This document shows positions 41,301 to 50,299 of a stretch of 64,000 nt of DNA, piece by piece. The stretch's first letter is position 1. Every line of letters starts with the position of its first letter. The notes under the pieces are model-generated. The model saw only the letters and a list, made by a program, of their open reading frames with translations. It was not told where the DNA came from and searched no databases. Location: positions 186,001 through 250,000 of the forward strand of contig NZ_JAHRCY010000008.1 in NCBI RefSeq assembly GCF_019083965.1, in the 5' to 3' direction. The translations under genes were made by a program, and so were the position numbers. The stretch is from Catellatospora tritici (GTDB taxonomy: Bacteria > Actinomycetota > Actinomycetes > Mycobacteriales > Micromonosporaceae).

Positions 41301-42546
41301 TGGCGGCGCCGGACGAACCGGGCGGCGGGTAGCCGGTGTCGGCGGGGGCGATACCGGCCAGCGAACTCGAGCCGCCGGTGCCGTGGTGGCCGTCGCCGTC
41401 GGAGCTGCCCGCCGGCGCGCTGGGCCACTGCGAACTGCCGTCGTCGGTGACGTTCACCGGCTGGGTGTTCGGTGGCGAGCCGCCGCCCGTGGCCGCCGCG
41501 GCCGCGGTGGTGATGCCGCCGCCGGCGTCGCCGTCGAGGCTGATCGCGGCCAGGTTGCCCACGATCGTGTTCGTCATCGCGTTGAACTCGGACGTGACGT
41601 GGTGGGTGGCGCTGCCGCGGGCGCCGGAGACCGCCGACATGCCCAGGTTGTCCAGGCCGGGCAGCTGCCCGGTGGCGGCGGAGCCGCCGAGCTCGCCCAG
41701 CACCTCGGCCCGCGCGCCGTGCGCCATCTTGCTGGTGAAGGAGCCGTTGTGGCCGCCCGCCAGGGTGCTGGCCGCGCCGCCCGCGAAGCCCGCACCGGCC
41801 GAGACGGCCAGGTCCACAAGGTCGACGCCATGTCGGCGGCCGATGGCGTTCTGGTACGCCTGGATGCCGCCCTGGGTCAGCAGCTCCTCCTTGGCCTCGT
41901 CCAGGCCCTCCTTGCCCGCCTTGATCGCCCACTTGCCGAGCTTCTTGCCGAAGTCCTTGCCCAGGTCCTTCAGCTTGTCCTTGACCGCCCGCTTGATGCC
42001 CCGCTCGATCAGTGACCTCAGCAGGCGCTTCAGGATCTCCTTGATGGCGAAGCGGGTGGCCATGCACATCGGACCGGCGGCGGCGGTGGAGGCGCCGAAG
42101 GTGAAGAACGCCGCGACCGCCATCGCGATCAGCTCGATCAGCAGCAGGCCCAGCTCGACGTAGTACTCCAGCTTGGCGCCCTGGATGTCGCAGCCCGCGC
42201 CTTCCAGCATCTCGCCGAGGGCGTGCGTGACGAAGGCCGCGGCCTGCAGCGCCGACTTGTCCGACCCGCTGCCGATCTGCAGCCAGGCCTCCTTGATCGC
42301 GGCGGCGACCTGGCCCTCGGCGCCGCCGAACGCGATCACCGCGTCGAGCGCGGCGCGTTCGGACTCCAGCAGCGGGTCCTGCAGATCGGCCGAGGCGGCG
42401 TACCAGTCGTCGGCGATGTCCCAGGTGGCCTGCTCGTCACCCTCGGGCCAGTCCATGCCGATGACCCAGTCGAGCAGCTCCTTGCACCAACCAGGAGCGT
42501 CGAAGTAGGACAGCGGATGCGGAATAGGTGAAGGCAACCAAGACAT
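32395..42546 (-). CDS. Giant multi-module polymorphic toxin (CpnT-like N-terminus; papain-like and RelA/SpoT-like modules)
   Basis: 3383 codons without a stop. Residues 1-130 are a WXG100-like domain (WCKELLDWVIGMDWPEGDE) as in CpnT-type ESX effectors; 131-151 are hydrophobic; about 345-700 are a Pro/Ser/Thr-rich stalk. Modules follow: papain-like glutaminase (Cys near 840, His 944, Asp 959); ParB-like 1 (about 1107-1312, DNRRMRAARLGGLDSVPV); RelA/SpoT-like 1 (1323-1623); ParB-like 2 (1747-1949); RelA/SpoT-like 2 (1950-2232); RelA/SpoT-like 3 (2349-2622); papain-like 2 (2752-3118, Cys near 2947); Gln-rich linker; tip with AHEYIES (His 3289). PPDPMG-like motifs precede the later modules. Three small genes are nested out of frame at 37374, 35520 and 34347. 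ATG has GGGGAGGG 6 bases upstream. Whether all 3383 residues are made as one chain is unproven. Confidence 0.8.
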   Translation of the reverse strand: MSWLPSPIPHPLSYFDAPGWCKELLDWVIGMDWPEGDEQATWDIADDWYAASADLQDPLLESERAALDAVIAFGGAEGQVAAAIKEAWLQIGSGSDKSALQAAAFVTHALGEMLEGAGCDIQGAKLEYYVELGLLLIELIAMAVAAFFTFGASTAAAGPMCMATRFAIKEILKRLLRSLIERGIKRAVKDKLKDLGKDFGKKLGKWAIKAGKEGLDEAKEELLTQGGIQAYQNAIGRRHGVDLVDLAVSAGAGFAGGAASTLAGGHNGSFTSKMAHGARAEVLGELGGSAATGQLPGLDNLGMSAVSGARGSATHHVTSEFNAMTNTIVGNLAAISLDGDAGGGITTAAAAATGGGSPPNTQPVNVTDDGSSQWPSAPAGSSDGDGHHGTGGSSSLAGIAPADTGYPPPGSSGAATSTTAAPSGPATGPVVAAPVGSQAQTAPAPGLAAAAPAIGGASSTGLSSSTGLSSSTGGASTSAGLASTSTASSGSTTPGATSTSATATTSTPTSSAATSTAAGSTSTGGAATNTTSTSSTSGGASTNANPGTSASAPATPGRTSPAGSPTPSGPTGPSTSTSPTAPSSSATPGSTSTNPASSPSPTSPSPTSPSPTSPSPTSPSPTGPSPAGPAQSATSGTGPGATPEDTTAGRHPATAPHVRPAAPDGSTPDGTTPVPATVVSTPLPATGTRPDGSDARPDDTGRGGLPDTDARRWSDAYHGGVRAQRRAILASMGAPGALAAAAWDALNRHRGPDFADGGVTTDDVSALTGTDTPPSVDASRRYHQRGGYRPVLTRHQRELEDAVPRGADGRPRRFPSLSSGWLRLANDGGPQADPSRGVNCVDVVLSVADTWLHGRPRCAAPRTLDGFSAGRPVPSGGEPGGPRRIEDFFGGRLQQLCPNTRGLNPDQAADAVTDAYARLEQQLLAAGPGALAVIIHQAADGTSHTWPVFNDDGVIRYADPQQPPGEPTTTPPFTDGIRRMDALVVAPDGTQSRIADAPVGAWSQDRPRPGTVSARTPDAAATTATPDAATRTATTADPTAVGPDPATDPAASPDADLTPSDPAPVAAPRADGPTPTPTVMAAARVDAADAVSDPAGTGRGPAEPPADVMLRDLTDAELAALGVGTATLADLGYPDPSQLSAAQRATLEAMLPQVAVVSTADVRLTQRSVSPNSGTMSMAEFARRMGDTGWRGGPAHVVAWGDGSLTSLDNRRMRAARLGGLDSVPVCVHTPDEPLTTLPDGEDPQRRRYRAPLTTEIRRLPNGTLVVGGDRGEVVYAPGTVPTTFGEAAMFRSAEQRSLLPGRLFGADVAPVTIGKPPGPVVVAGEVTSVEAEVLRSLHARAAANADTIMGDLSGLADAVSDRLGLSGDDRVQLRGTDERVKSLASLTRKFLLEGDVVGIDAFAAGVNDVVRFSVQLPGGAAYRQAFDQLRADLARYGYQLTGLKNFFRPGNRFHGLNATFTSPDGQLFEVQFPTADSFRAWELTHHAYEVMRRASRDDNELPPDAAEPGSADDDLGRGELPPRRVHAFLSMLAVNAQLGLDQAVPPGVAEIPGPDGRPVGAADTGFAKWISKNRRLWARYRAWLDGQGASFDSFAGVLAEFGLDAENFPIDPDIAARLEQLDDGLLRVLRGGQVPAAGDGDPDLGRPGRDDVEPSPESLGVRPGRGALAAGQPDLRRPVGGDQQGGGRAADPADHERDGAPAGRGDHPLDLPVEGRPAAERGLAEPAAADTPPDPMGAAVPSPPHDLMMRDLTAAELSRLGAGRATLADLGYPDPSVLSDAERARLAELLPRVAVVPTLDVRVSQRSVSPFSGTKSMEEFAREMGETGWRGGPAHVVVWGDGSLSSLDNRRLRAARLGGLDQVPVCLHTPNEPLNGEKGDKLVVDLRRLDDGTLVIGGDQGEIVYAKGTEPRTYGEAALFRAASQRSLLPGRLYGAETASVIITKPPAPVVPEVRLTEPQTRVLAGVHAAAEARATTALGHLQAIVADLNGRRGLAVDSAGSLRLQGIQHMVKSLDSLRRKFWSEGRQLGAKRFAAQVNDAARFSVQLPDGADYPVALRQVVGALEGQGYQLTELKNFFRPGNRYHGLNATFKAPDGGLMEVQFPTANSYRAWQLTHEAYEVFRRTEELDPRRVHALLGMLAVNNELLLNDNIPPGVAELIQERFPSAKTVQNSSLLKWIAGERELWRKYRAWLDQQQPSFESFGDVLDEFGLHGSDLVLDPEFARELEGNDDQLLSDLRARQGGRTTPRDLHSGGGRGRDPLGLRQPGVGVRPVVDSGVPVQAAERGPVRPDQPGGGRSRVPDDQSPERRVPGRGDHPLDLPVEGRPSAERGLVGPESALTDDVPPDPMGRAFEPRPDTGLTDHEHRVLDDVHARAVRSSAVILDDLTDVADDVERRLGLPPGTLELRDTDHRVKSRESLERKYVTEGEGFGPEAFAAAVNDSVRFSMVLPDGDGYQPALDAVIRQLIAAGYELDGAPKDFWRVGNRFYGTNTTFRAPDGTLFEVQFPTELSYQVWHATHADYEVLRDEDARPEARVRALLRMIEANRRTGMVDAIPPGMGGAAKDTGLAKWIAEHPYAWGEFGRDLAARGRTPDDVIAEYDLAADDFPITDKVAATLKETDAVLLRALREGHRGPSGPEADRPDHQGRGLSGIDDVGPPGAGVALQPGDGGQHHGQLAVRLPAQAGPAGRGGADRSDDHERRATAAQRGGDRRDLPGVPPQTRGGDPAGVDPADTPTQRGPVNGDVPSDPAGLLRPAPSDPAHPQWSYRAALQTRLASFELRRRQQEADELARHSAWHLSESRRFEAWARHYRGEDPYSSQGALCEQWVDYHRAWSVEYGNRSRGAYNGTFTANEVNAVTADQWAHLNTDVGELYLDPQPVDGRPYHQVGGLRPPLRAHQDDLVAAMPRNADGSFQLFPDPRVGGWFGLANDSGPEFDPSRGLNCLDCMLSLWQTWRGNPRVSAPRTWDRYRGTDAWRIDRGEEWGQQRAAAVVGRQWETVFPDMSRQLAPDQMRQWSDWGFATLTHQLQAGGHGSAVFIATRWQNGSGHAWLAVNQGGTILFLDPQTRQISENVPMYGHTGDPNRPMNVVSMEAIFLDAQGTAQPIPALAQTSWGQQANADQQRNIQQQSNARQQTPEQQVPEQETVLSPTAEPQAQQNLEHQPRVLDVDVQPPDPAGRLPDGPAEHTPGSDQQAVDDYAEIRARTDDVERIARNLGVPEEVVARARHNLFLQVHDVATGPGSENLFPDHYFRAFEFIVKHWNWAYSGKFPSEDEREGALAILAHEYIESRIMELTDLPYAPSDPRYWHVDDDGEWQHQATPELFGAHDLAPLLRFRHPFAHYLGRFKVAPPDVPVPLDLTDLDRVVDVILNLMGVPRR
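34347..34676 (-). CDS. Nested small gene c, candidate immunity protein for RelA/SpoT-like module 3
   Basis: 109 residues, read in a different frame from the giant toxin that covers it. It has AAGGAG 4 bases before the ATG, which overlaps the end of the third RelA/SpoT-like module. By hand count only about 6 of 109 codons end in A or T, the signature of a real gene here. It shares with nested genes a and b the pattern YYxxY near the start, then GLII, MMWDHRAQAWRYNP, QRDEAE, LTITN and LPSEAEI. No named family is recognised. A role as the specific antitoxin of the module directly before it is inferred from position. Confidence 0.78.
   Translation of the reverse strand: MLYYYALYVKDIEDHPDQKPTGLIIKGEGYRESMMWDHRAQAWRYNPATAGSIMGSWRYDFRRRLVQRDEAERIGLTITNGAQPLPSEAEIAEIFRESHRRRAEGTLPE
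35520..35852 (-). CDS. Nested small gene b, candidate immunity protein for RelA/SpoT-like module 2
   Basis: 110 residues in the same alternative frame as nested genes a and c. The start is MMINYYQTYVRDK; GGAGG lies 3 bases before the first ATG and 6 before the second. The body has ILWDFDNQAWAYDP, ISREEAEAVF and DEETILWIFQWKG, closely matching nested gene a. About 9 of 110 codons end in A or T. It begins at the last codons of the second RelA/SpoT-like module, and its stop lies just upstream of the PPDPMG motif of the next module. Confidence 0.8.
   Translation of the reverse strand: MMINYYQTYVRDKEDGLPRGIFIVGEDEDAILWDFDNQAWAYDPWSIAEFRFKPQNADRYDRISREEAEAVFRTISHPNDEFPDEETILWIFQWKGDPPQSEDWSDQNPR
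37374..37679 (-). CDS. Nested small gene a, candidate immunity protein for RelA/SpoT-like module 1
   Basis: 101 residues, out of frame with the giant toxin. GGAG lies 7 bases before the first of two ATGs (MMDYYAFYAVDK). Motifs are GILISDGLDAMMWSHRQ, AWVYDPDG, ISREEAEQL, ITNG and DEETIRWIFQWKG. Only 2 of 101 codons end in A/T, while in the toxin frame over the first 47 codons of the overlap 28 end in A/T. The nested frame is therefore the one under coding selection here. It is cytoplasmic with no membrane segment. The product is probably the antitoxin for the first RelA/SpoT-like module. Confidence 0.82.
   Translation of the reverse strand: MMDYYAFYAVDKSQPPATGILISDGLDAMMWSHRQKAWVYDPDGVHWLLDNPTYVDRSEVISREEAEQLTLRITNGMEPLPDEETIRWIFQWKGAPPQSAD
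40681..40755. repeat. 15-bp tandem repeat in the toxin stalk
   Basis: Five exact copies of GGTCGGGCTCGGGCT, coding for Pro-Ser-Pro-Thr-Ser on the toxin strand. The repeat is likely to vary in length between strains. Looser 18-bp repeats (CCGGTGCTGCTGGAGAG) lie at about 41138-41175. Confidence 0.9.
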
Positions 42547-42557
42547 CCCGCACCCTC

Positions 42558-42584
42558 CCCAAGGCAGCCGAGCGACGCCTTGGG
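42558..42584. promoter_or_regulatory. Inverted repeat overlapping the toxin ribosome-binding site
   Basis: Perfect 8-bp arms CCCAAGGC (42558-42565) and GCCTTGGG (42577-42584) with an 11-base spacer. In the toxin mRNA the downstream arm runs into the GGGGAGGG Shine-Dalgarno sequence, so it could be a protein operator or an RNA hairpin limiting toxin translation. Confidence 0.55.
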
Positions 42585-42696
42585 TAAGTTACTCGATGCC
42601 TCCAAGACCGCGCCAACCCTGAGCGAAGCCCGTCCCGGCGCGAAATCGCCGCAGCGGATACAGTCGCGGAGGGTGGAACGCGGGAGAGGCGGAGTC

Positions 42697-43134
42697 GTGG
42701 CGCAGCAGTCCGATCGCGACGCGAACTGGGCGCTCAAGGAGCGCTTCGCGCAGGTGAACGACCAGTACACGCGGCTGCGTACCGGGATGGGCGAGCTGCA
42801 GGCCAAGTTGGCGTCCCTGCGCAGCAGCGCGAAGACGGCCGACGGCCTGATCAAGGCGACGGTCGACGCGCGCGGCCGCCTGGTGCACCTGGAGCTGCAC
42901 CCGAGCAGCCTGCGGGAGTACGGTGCCGTCAAGCTCGCCGAGGAGATCACCAAGACGGTGTCCCGGGCCGCCGAGGCGGCCGGTGCCGGGGTGACCGCGT
43001 TGATGTCGCAGGTGCTGCCCGCCGAGTCGGGAGCGATGGAGTTCCTGCGCACCAACGACATCAACGCGATGATGCGCCGCCACGACGGCATCATGGGCTA
43101 CGAGCCCGAGGAGCCCGAGGATGGTCGGCGGTGA
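42697..43134 (+). CDS. YbaB/EbfC-like DNA-binding protein
   Basis: 145 residues. An N-terminal coiled coil (WALKERFAQVNDQYTRLRTG) is followed by the YbaB/EbfC core (ADGLIKATVDARGRLVHLEL, EEITKTVSRAAEAA). The GTG at 42697 is chosen for the upstream GGGAGAGG; the frame further upstream runs into the toxin leader. The next gene overlaps by 4 bases (GTGA). YbaB-like proteins often sit beside WXG100 proteins and secreted toxins in actinobacterial type VII loci. The role is unknown. Confidence 0.83.
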   Translation: MAQQSDRDANWALKERFAQVNDQYTRLRTGMGELQAKLASLRSSAKTADGLIKATVDARGRLVHLELHPSSLREYGAVKLAEEITKTVSRAAEAAGAGVTALMSQVLPAESGAMEFLRTNDINAMMRRHDGIMGYEPEEPEDGRR

Positions 43135-43514
43135 GCGGCGACGAGATCCCGGTCCGGCACCTGTCCTGGCCACCCGGCGACGGCACCAACCTCGACCTGG
43201 ACACCGGCCGCGACGCGGGGCGGCGCATGTTCCTGGCCGGGCAGGAGGTCAGCGGCCTGCGCGACGGGATCGGCGCCCGGATCGAGGCCGGGGGCGACGC
43301 CCGCCCGTGGGGCAACGACGACTCGGGCAAGCAGATCCAGCAGAACTACGAGCAGATCGGCCCGACCATCCTGACGCTGTGGCGCCAGGTCGGCTCGGCA
43401 CTGCAGAGCATGGGCGTCAACATCACCGCCGCCGCCAACGAGACCACCGGCACCGACGTCGCCACCAGCCAGAACGTCGACAAGGCCGGTAACCACCACC
43501 CGCAGATCCCCTGA
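43131..43514 (+). CDS. WXG100-like small type VII secretion-associated protein
   Basis: 127 residues, mostly helical, without a signal peptide. Helix-rich stretches are GRRMFLAGQEVSGLRDGIG and NYEQIGPTILTLWRQVGSAL, the second with the Trp expected in WXG-type helical hairpins. The Gly of the exact W-x-G is not present. The GTG start overlaps the YbaB-like stop. It probably pairs with or accompanies the divergent CpnT-like toxin for export. No secretion apparatus genes (eccB-E, mycP) are in the window. Confidence 0.72.
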   Translation: MSGDEIPVRHLSWPPGDGTNLDLDTGRDAGRRMFLAGQEVSGLRDGIGARIEAGGDARPWGNDDSGKQIQQNYEQIGPTILTLWRQVGSALQSMGVNITAAANETTGTDVATSQNVDKAGNHHPQIP

Positions 43515-43542
43515 CGGGCCCGCCCGCAGGCCCGTGATCGAG

Positions 43543-43604
43543 TGCAGCTTCGGGGAAAGTGCTGGAATCTTGGCCTCGATTCGCGCACCTTCCCCGAAAC
43601 TGCA
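43543..43604. repeat. Palindromic element D, copy 2; likely terminator
   Basis: The arms 43543-43562 and 43585-43604 pair with two mismatches (core TTCGGGGAA), with a loop containing AATCTTG as in copy 1. It lies between the convergent WXG-like gene and dnaE. Confidence 0.78.
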
Positions 43605-43607
43605 GTG

Positions 43608-47135
<3,528 letters not shown>

Positions 47136-47190
47136 GGCCGCCAGCCTACCTCGCCGGGCTGTCGGGGACGCGCCCGCCGACCCGACCGCG

Positions 47191-48225
47191 TCACCGGACG
47201 AACGGCTCCATCATCACCGCGGCGGCGTGCAGCCAGGCGCGCTTGGTCGCGGGCTGCAGCGCGCCGTACTCGATCGAGGAGCCGGTCTCCAGGGCCGGGT
47301 CGAACGGCACGACCACCACCGCGCGGGTACGGGTGGCGAAGTGCTTGCGCAGGTCCTCCAGCATCGGCGAGTGGCCTGGCGTGGCGCACGAGAGCAGCGT
47401 CACCGCGTTCTCGGCGAGCTTGCCCAGGCCGACCTCGTGCAGCAGGTCGATCATCCAGTCGGCGGTGAACGCGGCGTCCTCGCGCGGCACCGTGGTGATC
47501 ACGAGCTGGTCGCACGCGTTGAGCACGGTCTGCCAGTTGGCGCTCTCCACGTTGTTGCCGGTGTCCACGCAGACCACGTCATGGGTGCGGCACAGCAACT
47601 CCAGCACCCGACGCACGGTGTGCGTGTCCAGCCGCTGCGCGAAACGCGGGTTCTCCTCCCCGGCGAGCACGTCGTATGACCCGTCGGAGGCGTGGCGCAG
47701 GTAGTCGTCGAGCCGCTCTTTGAGCTCGTACGGCGGGCAGTTCTCGATCTCCAGCAGATCGCCGAGCAGGTGCCGGATGGTGCGGGCGTGCCGGGCGCTG
47801 CCCGCGCGCAGCCCCAGGGTGCCGCGCAGCTCGTTGTCGTCCCAGGCCAGCACGCCCCGGCCGCGCACGCTGCCGATGGTCGCGGCGGCCAGCACGGTGG
47901 CGGTGGTCTTGTGCACGCCGCCCTTGGGGTTGGCGAAGGCGAGCACCTTGGGCCGGTCGAGCTGGCCGCGGAGCAGGTTGACGGCCTGGTCGATGTCGGA
48001 GGTGGGGGCGGCGGCGCGCCACTCCACCCGGCCGGTGACCCCACTGCCGCCCGCCGACGGCATCCCGACGCTCGGACCGGGTGACGGCCTCGTCTCACCG
48101 GGGCGCGGCGGCATCTTGGCCCGGTCGAGCAGCACCCGCCAACGCGAGGTGTCCGGCACCGGCAGGTTGCCCGGCTGGCCCCAGGAGGCGGGGTCGTCGG
48201 GTCCACGCTGCCCGTTGCGCTCCAC
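47191..48225 (-). CDS. MinD/ParA-like ATPase with atypical Walker A
   Basis: 344 residues. A Pro-rich N-terminal 90 residues precede a MinD-type deviant Walker ATPase: NPKGGVHKTT, in which Lys101 and Lys106 are present but the Gly before the catalytic Lys is His105. Later, CVDTGNNVESANW takes the place of Walker B and LVITTVPREDAA follows. Similar proteins accompany type VII secretion or plasmid functions in actinobacteria, which is suggestive given the nearby toxin. GTG at 48225 is chosen for GGGAGGA 6 bases upstream. It lies between dnaE (55 bases downstream) and a membrane-anchored protein gene. Confidence 0.85.
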   Translation of the reverse strand: MERNGQRGPDDPASWGQPGNLPVPDTSRWRVLLDRAKMPPRPGETRPSPGPSVGMPSAGGSGVTGRVEWRAAAPTSDIDQAVNLLRGQLDRPKVLAFANPKGGVHKTTATVLAAATIGSVRGRGVLAWDDNELRGTLGLRAGSARHARTIRHLLGDLLEIENCPPYELKERLDDYLRHASDGSYDVLAGEENPRFAQRLDTHTVRRVLELLCRTHDVVCVDTGNNVESANWQTVLNACDQLVITTVPREDAAFTADWMIDLLHEVGLGKLAENAVTLLSCATPGHSPMLEDLRKHFATRTRAVVVVPFDPALETGSSIEYGALQPATKRAWLHAAAVMMEPFVR

Positions 48226-48352
48226 GGTGCGTCCTCCCGACCTGCCCAGACTGATCAACGCGGCCCAGGCTACGCACCCGGCACCAGCTTGACCACCCTA
48301 TGTGCTCGGGCCCCCACACCTCCAGCCCTGTTTTGCGCCTACCGGGGTGTAA

Positions 48353-49300
48353 CTAGGGGGCCTGGCTGGGGGATATGGCGCTCGGTGACTCGGCCGGGGT
48401 CGGGTCGGCGGAACCGGTGACCGCCGGTTCGGGCGACGGCGACGGTGACGGCGCGGCCGAGACCACCGGCTCGACCGACGGGCTCGCCGACGGCGTGGCG
48501 GCGACCGGGGCCTGGCCGACCTGCTCGGGCAGGGGCGGCAGGAACACCGCCCGGTCGAGGCGGCGCACCTCGGGGGCGGGGTCGACGGCGCGCACCTCGG
48601 GACGGGCGGCGATCTCGTCCAGCGCCGCCGGGGTCGCCCGGACCACGGCCGCGTAGACGCAGGCGCACCCGGCCCGGTACGCCTCCGCCTCGGCACCGGC
48701 CACGGTCGAGTCGTCCAGGTAGCCCCGGCGCAGGTCGACCTCGGTCGCATCGGTCGTCTGCAGCTTCGCCGCCACGTTGCGCAGGTCGGCGGCGTCGGCG
48801 GCGCGCTTCTTCGCCACCTTCGCCATGCCCTCGACCACATCGGTCGGGATGGTGAAGGCGGGGATGCGCACCGACTGGGTCACCGCCCCGCTCAACGGCA
48901 CCCGCGCGTAGACCTCCACCAGGGACACGCCGCCCAGCACCGGGGTCAGCCGCTCCGGTGCCAGGTAGGCGCGCAGGCTGACCAGGGCGTACGTCTCGAC
49001 AGGCGTGGCGGTCGAGCGCTTGAGCAGGCCGGCGAGCTCGGAACGGGCCTGGCGCGCGTACAGCGGCACGCTCTGACCCTGCACCACGCCGACCCGCACC
49101 ACCTCGGCGGCCGCGCCCTCGGCCGGGAGCACGGCCGGGCGGCGGGTCACCCACACCGCGCCCAGCAGCGCACCGACCACCCCGACGACCGCGACCGCGG
49201 TCAGCAGGCGCAGCCGCAGCCCGCCCCCGCCCGCGCGGGCGAACCCGCGCGCCAGCCGGGGCACCACCACCTGGTCCAGGTGACGCAGCAACCTCTGCAC
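48353..49300 (-). CDS. Membrane-anchored protein of unknown function
   Basis: 315 residues. A short cytoplasmic basic N-terminus, one membrane helix (about residues 32-51, LLTAVAVVGVVGALLGAVWV), an extracytoplasmic domain (about 65-265) with RVGVVQGQSVPLYARQARS and a two-Cys segment (AGCACVYAAVV), then a Pro/Ser/Glu-rich tail. GTG start with GGAAGGA 6 bases upstream. Not recognised. The layout (single helix, outer domain, disordered tail) would suit an accessory of an export or conjugation-type apparatus, and the MinD-like ATPase gene follows it. Confidence 0.72.
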   Translation of the reverse strand: MQRLLRHLDQVVVPRLARGFARAGGGGLRLRLLTAVAVVGVVGALLGAVWVTRRPAVLPAEGAAAEVVRVGVVQGQSVPLYARQARSELAGLLKRSTATPVETYALVSLRAYLAPERLTPVLGGVSLVEVYARVPLSGAVTQSVRIPAFTIPTDVVEGMAKVAKKRAADAADLRNVAAKLQTTDATEVDLRRGYLDDSTVAGAEAEAYRAGCACVYAAVVRATPAALDEIAARPEVRAVDPAPEVRRLDRAVFLPPLPEQVGQAPVAATPSASPSVEPVVSAAPSPSPSPEPAVTGSADPTPAESPSAISPSQAP

Positions 49301-49360
49301 TGAGGTTCCTTCCGTGAAGGTAGGCCCGCGCCCACCCGGAACCCGGGCGGGCGCGTCGGC

Positions 49361-50299
49361 CTAACCGGCGTCGCGCAGCAGCGACAGCGCGTGCGCGAGA
49401 TCTGGCGGGTACTCGCTGACGAAGCGGACCTCTTCCCCGCTGCCCGGGTGGACGAAGCTGAGCTCCCGGGCGTGCAGCCACTGCCGGGCCAGGCCCAGCC
49501 GGGCGGACAGGGTCGGGTCGGCGCCGTAGGTCAGGTCACCTACACAGGGGTGGCGCAGCGCGGAGAAGTGCACCCGGATCTGGTGGGTGCGACCGGTCTC
49601 CAGCTTGATGTCGACGAGGCTGGCGGCCGGGAAGGCCTCCAGCGTGTCGTAGTGGGTGATGCTGGGCTTGCCGCCCGACATCACCGCGAACTTGTAGTCG
49701 TGCGTGGGGTGGCGGTCGATGGGGGCGTCGACCGTGCCGCGCAGCGGATCCAGGTGGCCCTGGACCACCGCGTGGTAGCGCTTGTCGACCTCGCGGTGCT
49801 TGAACGCCCATTTGAGGGCGCTGTACGCGGACTCGCTCTTGGCGACGACCATCAGCCCGGTCGTGCCGACGTCGAGGCGGTGCACGACGCCCTGCCGCTC
49901 GGCCGCGCCGGAGGTCGCCACCCGCTGGCCGAGCCCGGCCAGGCCACCGAGCACGGTCGGGCCGGTCCAGCCGGGGCTGGGGTGGGCCGCGACGCCGACC
50001 GGCTTGTCGACCACCACGATGTCGTCGTCGCTGTGCACGATGCGCAGGCCCTCGACCGTCTCGACCACGACGGTCGGCGCCGACGGGGGTGCGGGCAGGG
50101 TCACCTCGAGCCAGCTGCCGCCGGAGACCTTGTCGGACTTGCCGCGGACCGTCCCGTCGACCAGCGCGTCCCCGGCCTCGACCAGGGTGGCGGCGGCGGT
50201 GCGGGACAGCCCGAACAGGCGGGAGACAGCCTGGTCCAGCCGCATGCCGTCCAGTCCGTCCGGGACCGGCAGGCTGCGGCTCTCGCCCTTCAGGACCAT
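49361..50299 (-). CDS. rluD: 23S rRNA pseudouridine synthase, RluD-like
   Basis: 312 residues. The N-terminal S4-like domain (RLDQAVSRLFGLSRTAA) is followed by the RluA-family catalytic domain with nucleophile Asp143 in HRLDVGTTGLMV; KLETGRTHQIRVH and HPCVGDLTYG are the family's further motifs. The ATG at 50299 overlaps the lspA stop by 10 bases, so it is coupled to lspA as in many actinobacteria. The exact rRNA target is inferred from the RluD-like form and the lspA neighbour. Confidence 0.94.
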   Translation of the reverse strand: MVLKGESRSLPVPDGLDGMRLDQAVSRLFGLSRTAAATLVEAGDALVDGTVRGKSDKVSGGSWLEVTLPAPPSAPTVVVETVEGLRIVHSDDDIVVVDKPVGVAAHPSPGWTGPTVLGGLAGLGQRVATSGAAERQGVVHRLDVGTTGLMVVAKSESAYSALKWAFKHREVDKRYHAVVQGHLDPLRGTVDAPIDRHPTHDYKFAVMSGGKPSITHYDTLEAFPAASLVDIKLETGRTHQIRVHFSALRHPCVGDLTYGADPTLSARLGLARQWLHARELSFVHPGSGEEVRFVSEYPPDLAHALSLLRDAG

